Part shown: one piece after another, positions 17,304 through 27,156 of the stretch
Layout of the letters: the number at the start of each line of letters is the position of its first letter
Position numbering within the stretch: position 1 is the first letter of the stretch
Assembly (NCBI RefSeq): GCF_013204885.1
Contig: NZ_JABMKX010000003.1
Location: forward strand, 434,001-498,000
Source: Paenibacillus tritici
GTDB taxonomy: Bacteria; Bacillota; Bacilli; Paenibacillales; Paenibacillaceae
Reading direction: 5' to 3'
DNA length: 64,000 nucleotides
Translations under genes and position numbers: made by a program
Notes under the pieces: generated by a model
Databases searched by the model: none
Told to the model about the DNA's origin: nothing
What the model saw: the letters and a program-made list of their open reading frames with translations, nothing else

Positions 17304-18647
17304 TTAATTGTTCAAAAGCTGGCCCACACGGTCATTCATATCCTTCAGACCTTCATCAATCGAAGCGTTCTTGGTCATGATGTTATCATGTGCCTCATTC
17401 AGAATAACCTCGATGTCTGCACTCTTCTCGTGAATCGGCATTTCCAGATAAGTCTGAACGGTATTCAAAGCAGCCTTGCTGTTCTCGTCAGCCGGGAAGC
17501 CGTCGATGGAAGTGATAGAATTGATAACCTCATCATTCTTGATCGCAGGAATCGTACCGGTAGAAGCAATCACCTTGGCGCCTTCTGCCCCGGTTACGAA
17601 GTTCATGAAGTCAAGCGCTGCTTCTTTGTGTTTGGACTTCTGGTTAACAGCCAGGGAAGTAATCGTTCCCAGCGTAGTTCCGGCTTCAACGCCGTCAGGA
17701 TGAGGGTATTTCACGATGCCCCATTCCGCAGATTGGGATTCGCCGCTCTTCACCTTCTCAATCTGGGTGGCGATGAACCAGCTGCCCATGTTCATCATGG
17801 CTACGGAGTTGTTGTAGAATACGCCGGAGTAATGCGTGCTGGAGGTCTTCAGGGTCGCATAATCCATGACGATGCCGTCTTCCTGCTCTTTCAGAATCCG
17901 CTCATAGGTAGGCTTCAGGAAATCATAATTACCGCCGACCACGGTGTTCTTGCCGTCCAGAATCCCGAACAATTGAACTGCGCTCCGCCAAGTATGGTAG
18001 TGGGCACCGTATACTTTTTCCGAACCGCTGCCGGAGGTCATCTTGCGGGCCAGCTCATCATATTGGTCGAAGGTCATGTCGTTGCTTGGATAGTCCACGC
18101 CCGCTTTGTCAAACAGGGCCTTGTTGTAGTAGACCAGCCAGAAGTCACTGCGGAACGGAAGCGCATACACCTCGCCGCCCACTTCAATCTGTTCAACGGT
18201 GCCGCCATATAGGGAAGGATCAATGGATTTGTCACCCATGTAGGTCTTCAGCGGCTCCAGATGATTCTGCTTCACCAGGTTCGAGTAGCCGGGAATATCT
18301 TTAATTGTAAGAACGTCCAGGTCCGCTCCGCCGGAGAGCTGTGTGCTGAGCATCGTCATATAGTCCGTGGAGCCTAGATCGACATATTCGATGGTTACGT
18401 TCGGATGTGCAGCTTTATAGGCATCAATCAGCGGCTTGTAGTACGCAGTGGCTTCCCAGTCCCACAGTGCCCATTTCAGCGTCACAGGGTCCTTGCCCGG
18501 TTCAGCGGAAGCGGTTGCAGCGTTGCCCGAAGCGGGTGCGTTGGTGGCAGCAGCCTCTTTATTGCTGTTATTGCCGGAGCATCCGGCCAGCATGCTCACG
18601 GAGAGCGCAGTGGCAAGGGTCATGCCGTAGAATCTTTTCAAGTTCAT
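17304..18647 (-). CDS. Extracellular sugar-binding lipoprotein of an ABC transporter
   Basis: 447 residues. A lipoprotein signal ends in LAGC (Cys ~23) and is followed by a low-complexity Asn/Ala linker; the mature part is a family-1 extracellular solute-binding protein with segments such as LKWALWDWEATAYYKPLIDAY and VYALPFRSDFWLVYYNKALFDKAG. It is tethered outside the membrane and delivers sugar to the two permeases that follow. The start has AAAGGGGATA upstream. Two cre-like sites lie in the 280-base gap to the divergent histidine kinase, which probably senses the same sugar and activates this gene through the response regulator at 21076. Confidence 0.95.
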   Translation of the reverse strand: MNLKRFYGMTLATALSVSMLAGCSGNNSNKEAAATNAPASGNAATASAEPGKDPVTLKWALWDWEATAYYKPLIDAYKAAHPNVTIEYVDLGSTDYMTMLSTQLSGGADLDVLTIKDIPGYSNLVKQNHLEPLKTYMGDKSIDPSLYGGTVEQIEVGGEVYALPFRSDFWLVYYNKALFDKAGVDYPSNDMTFDQYDELARKMTSGSGSEKVYGAHYHTWRSAVQLFGILDGKNTVVGGNYDFLKPTYERILKEQEDGIVMDYATLKTSSTHYSGVFYNNSVAMMNMGSWFIATQIEKVKSGESQSAEWGIVKYPHPDGVEAGTTLGTITSLAVNQKSKHKEAALDFMNFVTGAEGAKVIASTGTIPAIKNDEVINSITSIDGFPADENSKAALNTVQTYLEMPIHEKSADIEVILNEAHDNIMTKNASIDEGLKDMNDRVGQLLNN

Positions 18648-18717
18648 TCAAATATCCCCTTTATCCTCTAATGGTCTATCAGTGACCGGCACATGTTCCC
18701 CCGGCCTCAGTTCAAAG

Positions 18718-18731
18718 TGTAAGCCTTTTCA
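18718..18731. promoter_or_regulatory. CcpA cre-like site upstream of the binding-protein gene
   Basis: TGTAAGCCTTTTCA matches the cre consensus TGWAANCGNTNWCA at 13 of 14 positions (one G to C change in the core). It lies ~70 bases upstream of the minus-strand binding-protein start. Confidence 0.55.
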
Positions 18732-18890
18732 GAGCGGATTGGGATGCAATATCGAACACAGTTCATTCACTTTTCTGTGTTGTTCGCTCCTCTGCCCGCT
18801 GTAAACCTGTAATTTCTTATCCGAAACCTGTAAAATTCTCAGCTTATCCGCCTTACTCTATATTGAAACACAGGAATATGCTATGGTATG

Positions 18891-18904
18891 TGAAAACGCT
18901 TTAT
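18891..18904. promoter_or_regulatory. CcpA cre-like site upstream of the histidine kinase
   Basis: TGAAAACGCTTTAT keeps the full AAACGCTT core and matches 12 of 14 cre positions, 24 bases before the kinase start. With the site at 18718 it suggests catabolite control of both divergent units. Confidence 0.45.
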
Positions 18905-18927
18905 AACTCTTCACCTATCCTAAAGGA

Positions 18928-20706
18928 GTGTTCACGACGGTAAGAAAATCTACTATTAAAAGCCGCATCATCCTGCTCATGACCGCCTTTGCCCTGCTGA
19001 TTGCGTCGCTGCTGTCTTTTTTCAGCTATGAATTGATTACTTATTATCAGCGCAAAACCACGATCCAGGCGACCGAGTTCAACCTGCAGCTCGTCTCCCA
19101 TATTATTGAACAGGACCTGATCAACCTGACTACGCTGGCGATGACCAGCAGCACCAACTCTTCTACGAACACTCTGCTTACGGAATACTTCGGTTCGGCG
19201 GAGTCTAGTCCCAAGCAAGCGGTCAACGTCTTCAACGCCATGCAGGAGGATCTGCGGATCAACCGTTCCTATAGCTATGTACGCCGCCTGATTGCTACGG
19301 ATAACAGCGGAAAGTTTCTGCAGGTTGAGAATTTCGGCACTTCGATTCCGCTTACGATCCACAATATCGGCCAGGTTACCGGCCTTACGAATGATGCTGA
19401 AGAACAATGGGACCGGGTGATTAAGGACCCGCTCTCCAATTCCTATGGTATCCCCTTCGTGTTCCCGATCTATGGCCGGGGGGCCACCCGGGTCGGAACG
19501 GTCTACCTGCTCGCGAGTACCTCAGTCATCACCGATAAGCTCAAAGGATATTCCTTGCCGGAGCACTCCCGGCTGCTGCTTACGCTCGGCGGTCATCATT
19601 ATCAGCTTACCGGCGATCAGGTGAATGCTATAGACGGGCCGTATGAACCGGTGGCTTACACCAATGACAAGCCTGTCGGACCGGATACCGAGCTGTCTAT
19701 GGTTAAACTCAGCGATGAGCCAGAACGCCATATCGTGGTATCCTATCCCGTACGGAGCGGAGTCATGCTCTCGCAGACTCTATCGAACGACCAGTTCGCG
19801 CCCAAATCAAATATATGGATTCTGGTCCTGCTCAGCGTCTGTCTGCTCGTTCTTGTCTTAAGCGCTATCATTACGGTATATCTGACCCGCACGATCAGCC
19901 TCCCGGTAGAGAAGCTGAAGAAGCGCATGGACAAAATTGCCCAGGGCAACTTCCTGCTGGACCGCAATATTGAATGGAACAGCGAGCTTGGCGATGTCGG
20001 ACGGGGTATTAACCGCCTGTCCCAGGATATCGTGGCCCTTATGGACAGCCGGCTGGCGGACGAGAAGCAGAAGCAGGAGCTGGAATACCGGATGCTCCAG
20101 AATCAGATTAATCCGCATTTCCTGTACAATACCCTGAATTCGATCAAATGGATGGCGACGATCCAGAATGCTACCGGCATCGCGGAGATGACGACCTCCC
20201 TGTCCCGGCTGCTCCGCAGCATTGCCAAGGACAACCGGCGGTTAATGCCGCTGAAGGATGAGCTGAGCCTGCTTGATGACTATTTCCTCATTCAAAAATA
20301 CCGTTACGGCAGCACCGTTACCATGGTCAAGGAGATTGAGCAGGAGGAGCTGCTGACCGGGCTTATTCCGCGCTTCACGCTGCAGCCGCTGGTGGAGAAT
20401 GCGATCTTCCATGGCATTGAGCCCAAGGGCAGAGGCGATATCATCATCAGGGTGTCGGGAAGCGGCTTCGCTGACCTTCTTGTCACCGTTGAGGACAACG
20501 GTGTCGGCATGAAGGAGGAGCAAATCTCAACCATCCTATCCGTCCCCGGGGACGAAGCCAAGGGAATGCTGGAGAATGTCGGGCTACGCAGTGTGAATGA
20601 ACGGCTGCAGCTCGCTTTTGGCGGGGAGTACGGCTTGTCCATTGAGAGCGAGGTCGGCCGCTATACCATTATGAAGCTGCTGCTGCCCTTCTTGCAGGAA
20701 GAATAG
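18928..20706 (+). CDS. Sensor histidine kinase, YesM type
   Basis: 592 residues. First membrane helix ~12-34, a ~260-residue extracytoplasmic sensor, second helix ~296-318, a HAMP linker (LPVEKLKKRMDKIAQGNF), then the YesM kinase core with INPHFLYNTLNSIKW (phospho-acceptor His ~397) and an HATPase domain with LVENAIFHG and VEDNGVGM. It phosphorylates an AraC-type regulator, most likely the one at 21076. The start is odd: the only strong ribosome site, AAAGGAG, overlaps the GTG at 18928, leaving no spacing, and no ATG, GTG or TTG follows at the usual distance, so the exact start is uncertain. Confidence 0.93.
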   Translation: MFTTVRKSTIKSRIILLMTAFALLIASLLSFFSYELITYYQRKTTIQATEFNLQLVSHIIEQDLINLTTLAMTSSTNSSTNTLLTEYFGSAESSPKQAVNVFNAMQEDLRINRSYSYVRRLIATDNSGKFLQVENFGTSIPLTIHNIGQVTGLTNDAEEQWDRVIKDPLSNSYGIPFVFPIYGRGATRVGTVYLLASTSVITDKLKGYSLPEHSRLLLTLGGHHYQLTGDQVNAIDGPYEPVAYTNDKPVGPDTELSMVKLSDEPERHIVVSYPVRSGVMLSQTLSNDQFAPKSNIWILVLLSVCLLVLVLSAIITVYLTRTISLPVEKLKKRMDKIAQGNFLLDRNIEWNSELGDVGRGINRLSQDIVALMDSRLADEKQKQELEYRMLQNQINPHFLYNTLNSIKWMATIQNATGIAEMTTSLSRLLRSIAKDNRRLMPLKDELSLLDDYFLIQKYRYGSTVTMVKEIEQEELLTGLIPRFTLQPLVENAIFHGIEPKGRGDIIIRVSGSGFADLLVTVEDNGVGMKEEQISTILSVPGDEAKGMLENVGLRSVNERLQLAFGGEYGLSIESEVGRYTIMKLLLPFLQEE

Positions 20707-20710
20707 CCGT

Positions 20711-21006
20711 ACATTAGGCCCGTTACCGCAGCGGCGGTACAATGTGTTCGGTTTTTCGATTACATTCGGCCCGTTACCGCCGCAGTGGTGCATTGTATTC
20801 GGTTTTTCGATTACATTCGGCCCGTTACCGCCGCAGTGGTGCAATGTGTTCGGTTTTTCGATTACATTCGGCCCGTTACCGCCGCGGCGGTGCATTGTGT
20901 TCGGTTTTTCGCTTACATTCGGCCCATTACCGCCGCATTGGTGCATTGTGTTCGGTTTTTCGCTTACATTTGGCCCGTTACAGCCGCAGTGGTGCATTGT
21001 ATTCGC
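20711..21006. repeat. Tandem array of six 51-bp units between kinase and regulator genes
   Basis: GTGTTCGGTTTTTCGATTAC occurs at 20744, 20795, 20846, 20897 and 20948, with a truncated copy at 20999, exactly 51 bases apart. The rest of the unit is CATTCGGCCCGTTACCGCC followed by GCAGTGGTGCA. The sequence family differs from the arrays at 7083 and 29340 but the period is the same. Stop-free frames through the array are repeat artefacts. It separates two genes that are normally adjacent. Confidence 0.95.
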
Positions 21007-21075
21007 AGGTAATGTTTCAGCGGGTGCGCAATTTAGCAGGATATTACAGCAATCTGAGCAAGGATGTGATGAACG

Positions 21076-22707
21076 GTGATCAAATTATTAATCGCAGATG
21101 ACGAGGCTCTGGTCTGTATCGGACTGCAGTCCATGCTGAAGTGGGAGCAATTCAACATAGAGATTGTCGGCATCGCCCACAACGGTGCGCAGGAGGAAGA
21201 GATGATCGACACCCTCCGCCCGGACATTGTCATCAGCGATATCAAAATGCCGATTAAAAGCGGCCTGGAGGTCGCCGGTTCGGTCCGGCAAAAATACGGC
21301 CGGCTCCCGCTGTTCATCATGCTGACCAGCTATGAAGAATTCCAGTATGCGCGCGGAGCGATTGAGGTCCAGGCTTCGGATTACCTGGTGAAGCTGGAGC
21401 TGACCCCGGAGGCGCTGGCGGAGTCGATCCGCAGAGCGACGGCAACCCTGGAGGCCTACCAATCCATCGACAGCTATCCGAAGCTCGTTCACCGCGGAAA
21501 TCTTCAGGCCCAGCGCGATAAATTCTTCATCCGCCTGTTCAACAATCTGTTCGAGAACAAAAACCAGTATCTTCTGCAAAAGGAAGATCTGGAGGTGGAG
21601 CTGTCCGAACCGGCCTATCTGGTCTGTACCTGCCGCATTCTCGGACCGGATACGGTCCCGCCGCGCGGCGATAAGCTGGTCGCCTTATGCTCAAGCACCG
21701 TACAGATGGCGAAGGATACCCTCTCATCCATCAGTGCCTGCTATGTAACCAGTCTGGATCTGCGCAACTTCGCGCTGGCCCTGCCTGTCCCGGGCACTGA
21801 TCCGCAGCTCTGGATGGAGGATATCCAGAAGCTGCTGGCGGATATGGCCTCCGTGCTGCACAACTATTTCAATGTGACAATCATCGGGGCCATCGGCTTC
21901 GCGGTGGAAGATCCTTATCTGCTGCGGGAGAGTTATCTCGCTGCCCGGAAGGCGCTGCCTGCCGCCGTTAGAGAGCGTTCGTTCGTCTTCTTCACAGAAG
22001 GCGAAGCCCCTCTTCAGGAGCAGCTGCTGTTTGATTTCTCCGAATCGCGTTCGGAGATCCGCCGTGCTTTTGAAGAAATGGATACCCGCGCCCTCTACAC
22101 GATTATCTCCAGAATGATCGAGATCTTCGACGGACGGGCCGACCTGCTGGTTCCCGCCACCGATGCTGCCTGCAACATTCTGTATATGGCGACCTCTCTG
22201 CTCGCGGACGGGGAGAACATTGTGGAGCAGATCTTCGAGCATGAACCGGAGGGCTACCGGGCCATCTATCAGATGCATACCATCGAAGAGATCACCGGCT
22301 GGCTGATCCAGTTCCGGGACGGCTGTGCGGATATTCTCTCGACCCGCAGACAGAGCTACAAGGAACAGGTCGTGAAGAATGTCCAGGAATATATCAAAAG
22401 AAACCTCGGCACCAAGCTCTCGCTCCATCAGGTGGCGGATGTGTTCAACTTCAGCCCCAACTACCTGAGCCATCTGTTCTCCAAGGTCGCCAAAGTGAAC
22501 TATGTTGAGTATATCACAGAGATCAAAATCACCGCCGCCAAGGAAATGATGCTCCGCGGCGAAGGCCGGATCTACGAAATCTCGCAGAAGCTGGGCTACG
22601 AGAGCGCCTTTTATTTCAGTAAGGTATTCAAGAAGGTCACCGGGCTCTCTCCCCGGGACTACATGCAGCAGATCGAAGCGGATACGGGGAATGTGCGGGG
22701 GACATGA
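21076..22707 (+). CDS. Response regulator with AraC-type DNA-binding domain, YesN type
   Basis: 543 residues, GTG start. N-terminal receiver (LIADDEALVCIGLQSML) with the phospho-acceptor Asp at ~55 in ISDIKMP and a Lys near 105; a long middle region; then two AraC helix-turn-helix motifs at the C-terminus (LHQVADVFNFSPNYLSHLFS and IYEISQKLGYESAFYFSKVF). Once phosphorylated by the kinase at 18928 it should activate the divergent binding-protein/permease operon. The kinase and regulator are 370 bases apart because of the inserted 51-bp array, whereas in the second set of this window (59705/58195) they overlap. Confidence 0.95.
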   Translation: MIKLLIADDEALVCIGLQSMLKWEQFNIEIVGIAHNGAQEEEMIDTLRPDIVISDIKMPIKSGLEVAGSVRQKYGRLPLFIMLTSYEEFQYARGAIEVQASDYLVKLELTPEALAESIRRATATLEAYQSIDSYPKLVHRGNLQAQRDKFFIRLFNNLFENKNQYLLQKEDLEVELSEPAYLVCTCRILGPDTVPPRGDKLVALCSSTVQMAKDTLSSISACYVTSLDLRNFALALPVPGTDPQLWMEDIQKLLADMASVLHNYFNVTIIGAIGFAVEDPYLLRESYLAARKALPAAVRERSFVFFTEGEAPLQEQLLFDFSESRSEIRRAFEEMDTRALYTIISRMIEIFDGRADLLVPATDAACNILYMATSLLADGENIVEQIFEHEPEGYRAIYQMHTIEEITGWLIQFRDGCADILSTRRQSYKEQVVKNVQEYIKRNLGTKLSLHQVADVFNFSPNYLSHLFSKVAKVNYVEYITEIKITAAKEMMLRGEGRIYEISQKLGYESAFYFSKVFKKVTGLSPRDYMQQIEADTGNVRGT

Positions 22708-22752
22708 GTTGGTGGATGGGGAGAGTTTTATAATGAAAGGGAGTATATACAG

Positions 22753-23280
22753 ATGAACAAAGGGCAAATCGTATTTCTAAACGGAGTTACCAGCTCCGGC
22801 AAAACTTCCATAGTAGATGCTATACAGTCGAGATCGCCAGAATTCTTTTATGTGGTAGCCAATGATCTGTTCGAAGAAACGATCGGAGAACGTTACTTGC
22901 GTGAAGATTACTGGAAGTATCTTAGTGAAGCTATTATCATGATGTATCATACAGCCAGATTATTCTCTGATCATGGCAAGCATGTGCTAATTGATGGCAT
23001 CCTTGTGGAGAGACCCGGGCTTGCGCCCCATTATGAACAAGTGCAAAGTATTTTTGCCGGATACCCGTTAACCATGGTTGAAGTGTTCTGTCCCTTGGAG
23101 GTTTGCCGCCAGCGCAATCTTGCCCGTGAACACAGAGGCGAAGGCCAGTCGGAGGAGCAGCATAAGCTGATGGCCCGTAACATCGAGTATGGCTTCAAGG
23201 TGAACACGCATGAGAACACCTCTGAAGAGTGCGCGGATCTGATTGTGGGGCATTTATTCGGTGAGCGTAGCTTAGAATGA
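22753..23280 (+). CDS. Chloramphenicol phosphotransferase-like small kinase
   Basis: 175 residues, start behind AAGGGAG. P-loop LNGVTSSGKTS at residues 9-19 with the double Ser of chloramphenicol phosphotransferases, an Asp in the VANDLFEE strand at the position of the catalytic Asp of that family, and a later R-x-x-x-R lid (CRQRNLAREHRGEG). Known members phosphorylate the C3 hydroxyl of chloramphenicol, but many homologs have other or unknown substrates; resistance is not shown by sequence. It follows the regulator gene by 45 bases and may be read through, then has its own terminator. Confidence 0.8.
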   Translation: MNKGQIVFLNGVTSSGKTSIVDAIQSRSPEFFYVVANDLFEETIGERYLREDYWKYLSEAIIMMYHTARLFSDHGKHVLIDGILVERPGLAPHYEQVQSIFAGYPLTMVEVFCPLEVCRQRNLAREHRGEGQSEEQHKLMARNIEYGFKVNTHENTSEECADLIVGHLFGERSLE

Positions 23281-23319
23281 TATGGATCAGGGTGACGTTA
23301 CCTGCTCGGAAAAGCGGAC

Positions 23320-23348
23320 AAGGCTGCCTGCATAGGCAGCCTCTTTTT
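23320..23348 (+). terminator. Intrinsic terminator after the CPT-like gene
   Basis: GGCTGCCT and AGGCAGCC pair around a 4-base loop, followed by TCTTTTT. Confidence 0.9.
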
Positions 23349-23349
23349 A

Positions 23350-23584
23350 ATTGCATATAAACTGGATAACGGGCTGTGGCAACTACCGGACTCAGATGAC
23401 GCTATAACGCCAAAAAACCAACTTTCCTTGTGTATTGTGGACTCAGGGGCCCTTATGTCAGCAGATTAGCCACATGTAGGGGTTCCCCTCACCACCTTCA
23501 TAAAAAGGTGGCACATTTTAATGTAAGCGCTCCTCAAAATCTGCTTGAAAGAACCCTAAAGTGATGGTAGGATGAAGACGAAGA
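23350..23584. promoter_or_regulatory. Gene-free stretch upstream of the LacI-type regulator
   Basis: Contains a degenerate repeat block (23440-23461, GGACTCAGGGGCCCTTATG) also present inverted near 15066-15088, and a TGTAAGCGCTCCTC box at 23522-23535 that matches 11 of 14 positions of the CcpA cre consensus. The promoter itself is not obvious. Confidence 0.4.
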
Positions 23585-24613
<1,029 letters not shown>

Positions 24614-24716
24614 CAGAAAGCCCGGTACACACAGAAATCATGTAATGCGTACCACCGGTACAGAAGATTCAGACGGTCCAGGCATCCGGGCCGTATCTCA
24701 CTTCACAAGGAGAGTT

Positions 24717-27017
24717 ATGAATATGAACATTTATGCAGACGAATCGCTGGGGCTGTTCCACCTTCAGTCCAAAGACACCAGCTACATTATCCAACTGATC
24801 GAAGGTTATCCTGCCCATGTCTACTGGGGCGCCAGACTCCGGCATGATAACAGCCTGGCCGGGGCACTTGAGCTGCGCGAACGTGCCTCCTTCTCGCCAA
24901 CCCCGGTGCTGGCGAAGCCTTCCCTCTCGCTGGATGCCCTGCCCCAGGAGTATCCGCAGTACGGGACGAGCGATTTCCGGCGCCCGGCTTATCAGGTTCA
25001 GCTTGCTGACGGCACACGGATCTCTGAACTCCAATATGCAGGTTATGTAATCACACCCGGCAAGCCGGCGCTTGAGGGACTGCCAGCAGTCTACGCGGAG
25101 AGTGAAGCAGAAGCACAGACACTGGAGCTTACTCTGAAGGATGACTACGCCGGTCTGACGGTCAGACTGCTCTATACGGTGTTCGCTGACCATAACGCGG
25201 TTACCCGTTCCGTCCGCTTCGAGCATCACGGTCAAGCGCCGCTGCGGCTGGAGCAGGCCCTTAGCGCATCGGTCGATTTCGCCGATTCCTCCTATGACAG
25301 CCTGCACCTGAGCGGCGCATGGGCCAGAGAACGTCATGTTCAGCGCCGTCCGCTTACTCCGGGTGCTGCCTTGTCACTCGAGAGCCGCCGTGGCTCAAGC
25401 AGCCATCAGACCCATCCGTTCCTGGCGCTGCTCCGCTCTGGTGCAGATGAAGACCAGGGCGATGTGTATGGCTTCAGCCTCGTCTACAGCGGCAGCTTCA
25501 GCGCTACTGCCGAGGTGGAGCAGTTCGGGCAGACCCGGGTAAGCATCGGGATTAATCCGTTCGACTTCTCCTGGCTGCTGGAGCCGGGAGAGTCCTTCCA
25601 GACCCCGGAAGCCGTGCTCGTCTATTCCAGCGAAGGCATTGGCGGAATGTCGCGCACCTATCACCGGCTGTACCGGACCCGTCTGTGCCGCGGTGTTCAC
25701 CGTGACCAGGCCCGGCCGATTCTGGTCAACAACTGGGAGGCGACCTACTTCAATTTCAACGCGGACACCATTGCGACCATCGCCAAGGAAGCAGGTCCGC
25801 TCGGTATTGAGCTCTTTGTCCTCGACGATGGCTGGTTCGGCAGACGCGACAAGGATAACAGCTCGCTGGGCGACTGGTTCGAGGACCGCCGCAAGCTGCC
25901 TGAAGGTCTGGCTGATCTGGCAGGCCGGGTCAATCACGAAGGCCTTAAGTTTGGATTATGGGTTGAACCGGAGATGGTCTCGCCGGACAGTGAGCTGTAC
26001 CGCAAGCACCCGGACTGGTGCCTTCATGCCGAAGGACGGCGCCGGACGGAAGGCCGTAACCAGCTTATCCTGGACCTCTCCCGTCCCGAAGTCTGCGACT
26101 ATCTGTATGAGACCTTGAGCACCGTCTTCTCTAGCGCACCGATAAGCTACGTCAAGTGGGACATGAACCGCAATATGACGGAGATTGCATCAGCCGCAGC
26201 CAGCCCTGAGCGGCAAAAAGAAACCGCCCACCGCTATATGCTGGGTCTGTATGATCTCCTGGAGCGCCTGACCTCGCGCTTCCCTGACATTCTGTTCGAG
26301 AGCTGCTCCGGCGGCGGCGGCCGGTTCGATCCGGGCATGCTGTTCTACATGCCGCAGACCTGGACCAGTGACAACACCGATGCGGTTGAACGTCTGGCTA
26401 TTCAATACGGTACCAGTATTGTCTATCCGGCCAGCAGCATGGGCGCCCATGTGTCCGCTGTTCCGAATCATCAGGTGGACCGTATCACCTCCCTTGCTAT
26501 GCGCGGCGATGTGGCAATGAGCGGTAACTTCGGCTATGAGCTGGACCTTACGAAGTTCACTGAAGCAGAGAAGAATCTGGCGGCCCGGCAGATTGCCCAG
26601 TACAAAGAGATCCGCACCCTGGTGCAGCAGGGGGACATGTACCGCCTGCTGAGTCCGTTCGAGGGCAGCGGTGAAACGGCCTGGATGTTTGTCAGCGAGG
26701 ACAAGACGGAAGCCTTCGTCGCCTACTTCCGGGTACTCGCCATCCCTAATCCGCCCATCTCGCGTCTTACGCTCAAGGGACTGAACCCTGAGCTGGATTA
26801 TGTAATTGAGACCGGGGCTGCCGGTAGCAGCGAGCATCTCCACGGCGGTGCAGGGGCTTCTGCGACAGCAGAGGGCGACAGCGCCGCTCCGTTCCGGGCC
26901 GCCTTTGGCGGCACACCGCTCGGCGGCGACCGCCTGATGCGAATCGGCCTGGTGGTCTCCGACCTGCGCGGCGATTACGCAAGCTGCACCTATCGCCTGA
27001 GAGCGGTACAACGCTAA
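24717..27017 (+). CDS. Alpha-galactosidase, GH36
   Basis: 766 residues from the ATG at 24717, which has AAGGAGA seven bases upstream; the frame extends 46 codons further but has no ribosome site there. GH36 hallmarks: N-terminal beta-sandwich, (beta/alpha)8 barrel with FVLDDGWFGRRDKDNSSLGD, nucleophile Asp ~482 in VKWDMNR, the ESCSGGGGRFD loop and acid/base Asp ~552 in WTSDNTDAV. It hydrolyses terminal alpha-1,6-galactose from raffinose-type sugars or galactomannan oligosaccharides; with no signal peptide it acts in the cytoplasm. A Gly/Ala/Ser-rich insert sits near the C-terminus (GAAGSSEHLHGGAGASATAE). Likely controlled by the LacI regulator upstream. Confidence 0.95.
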   Translation: MNMNIYADESLGLFHLQSKDTSYIIQLIEGYPAHVYWGARLRHDNSLAGALELRERASFSPTPVLAKPSLSLDALPQEYPQYGTSDFRRPAYQVQLADGTRISELQYAGYVITPGKPALEGLPAVYAESEAEAQTLELTLKDDYAGLTVRLLYTVFADHNAVTRSVRFEHHGQAPLRLEQALSASVDFADSSYDSLHLSGAWARERHVQRRPLTPGAALSLESRRGSSSHQTHPFLALLRSGADEDQGDVYGFSLVYSGSFSATAEVEQFGQTRVSIGINPFDFSWLLEPGESFQTPEAVLVYSSEGIGGMSRTYHRLYRTRLCRGVHRDQARPILVNNWEATYFNFNADTIATIAKEAGPLGIELFVLDDGWFGRRDKDNSSLGDWFEDRRKLPEGLADLAGRVNHEGLKFGLWVEPEMVSPDSELYRKHPDWCLHAEGRRRTEGRNQLILDLSRPEVCDYLYETLSTVFSSAPISYVKWDMNRNMTEIASAAASPERQKETAHRYMLGLYDLLERLTSRFPDILFESCSGGGGRFDPGMLFYMPQTWTSDNTDAVERLAIQYGTSIVYPASSMGAHVSAVPNHQVDRITSLAMRGDVAMSGNFGYELDLTKFTEAEKNLAARQIAQYKEIRTLVQQGDMYRLLSPFEGSGETAWMFVSEDKTEAFVAYFRVLAIPNPPISRLTLKGLNPELDYVIETGAAGSSEHLHGGAGASATAEGDSAAPFRAAFGGTPLGGDRLMRIGLVVSDLRGDYASCTYRLRAVQR

Positions 27018-27067
27018 TCCCAGACTGAATTATCCCCCTGTCCGGGGATCAATCCTACCGAACCATG

Positions 27068-27107
27068 AAAAAGAGACTGTCCTTGTAATCTAAAGGACGG
27101 TCTCTTT
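27068..27107. terminator. Bidirectional terminator between convergent genes
   Basis: AGAGACTGTCCTT pairs with AAGGACGGTCTCT (one mismatch) around an 8-base loop. T-run TTTTTC on the minus strand serves the flotillin gene and TTTG on the plus strand the alpha-galactosidase gene. Confidence 0.85.
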
Positions 27108-27156
27108 GTGGTGTCAAACTCCACCTAACGGTAAATTATGCTGATGCTTACCGGGA

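Noticed and set aside
20584..21101. Open frames of 75-137 codons over the kinase/regulator gap
   Set aside because: They follow the 51-bp repeat and overlap the kinase 3' end; composition and repetition mark them as artefacts.
22753..23280. Confident chloramphenicol resistance gene
   Set aside because: Family motifs support a CPT-like kinase, but the substrate cannot be inferred and the gene sits in a sugar-regulation context.
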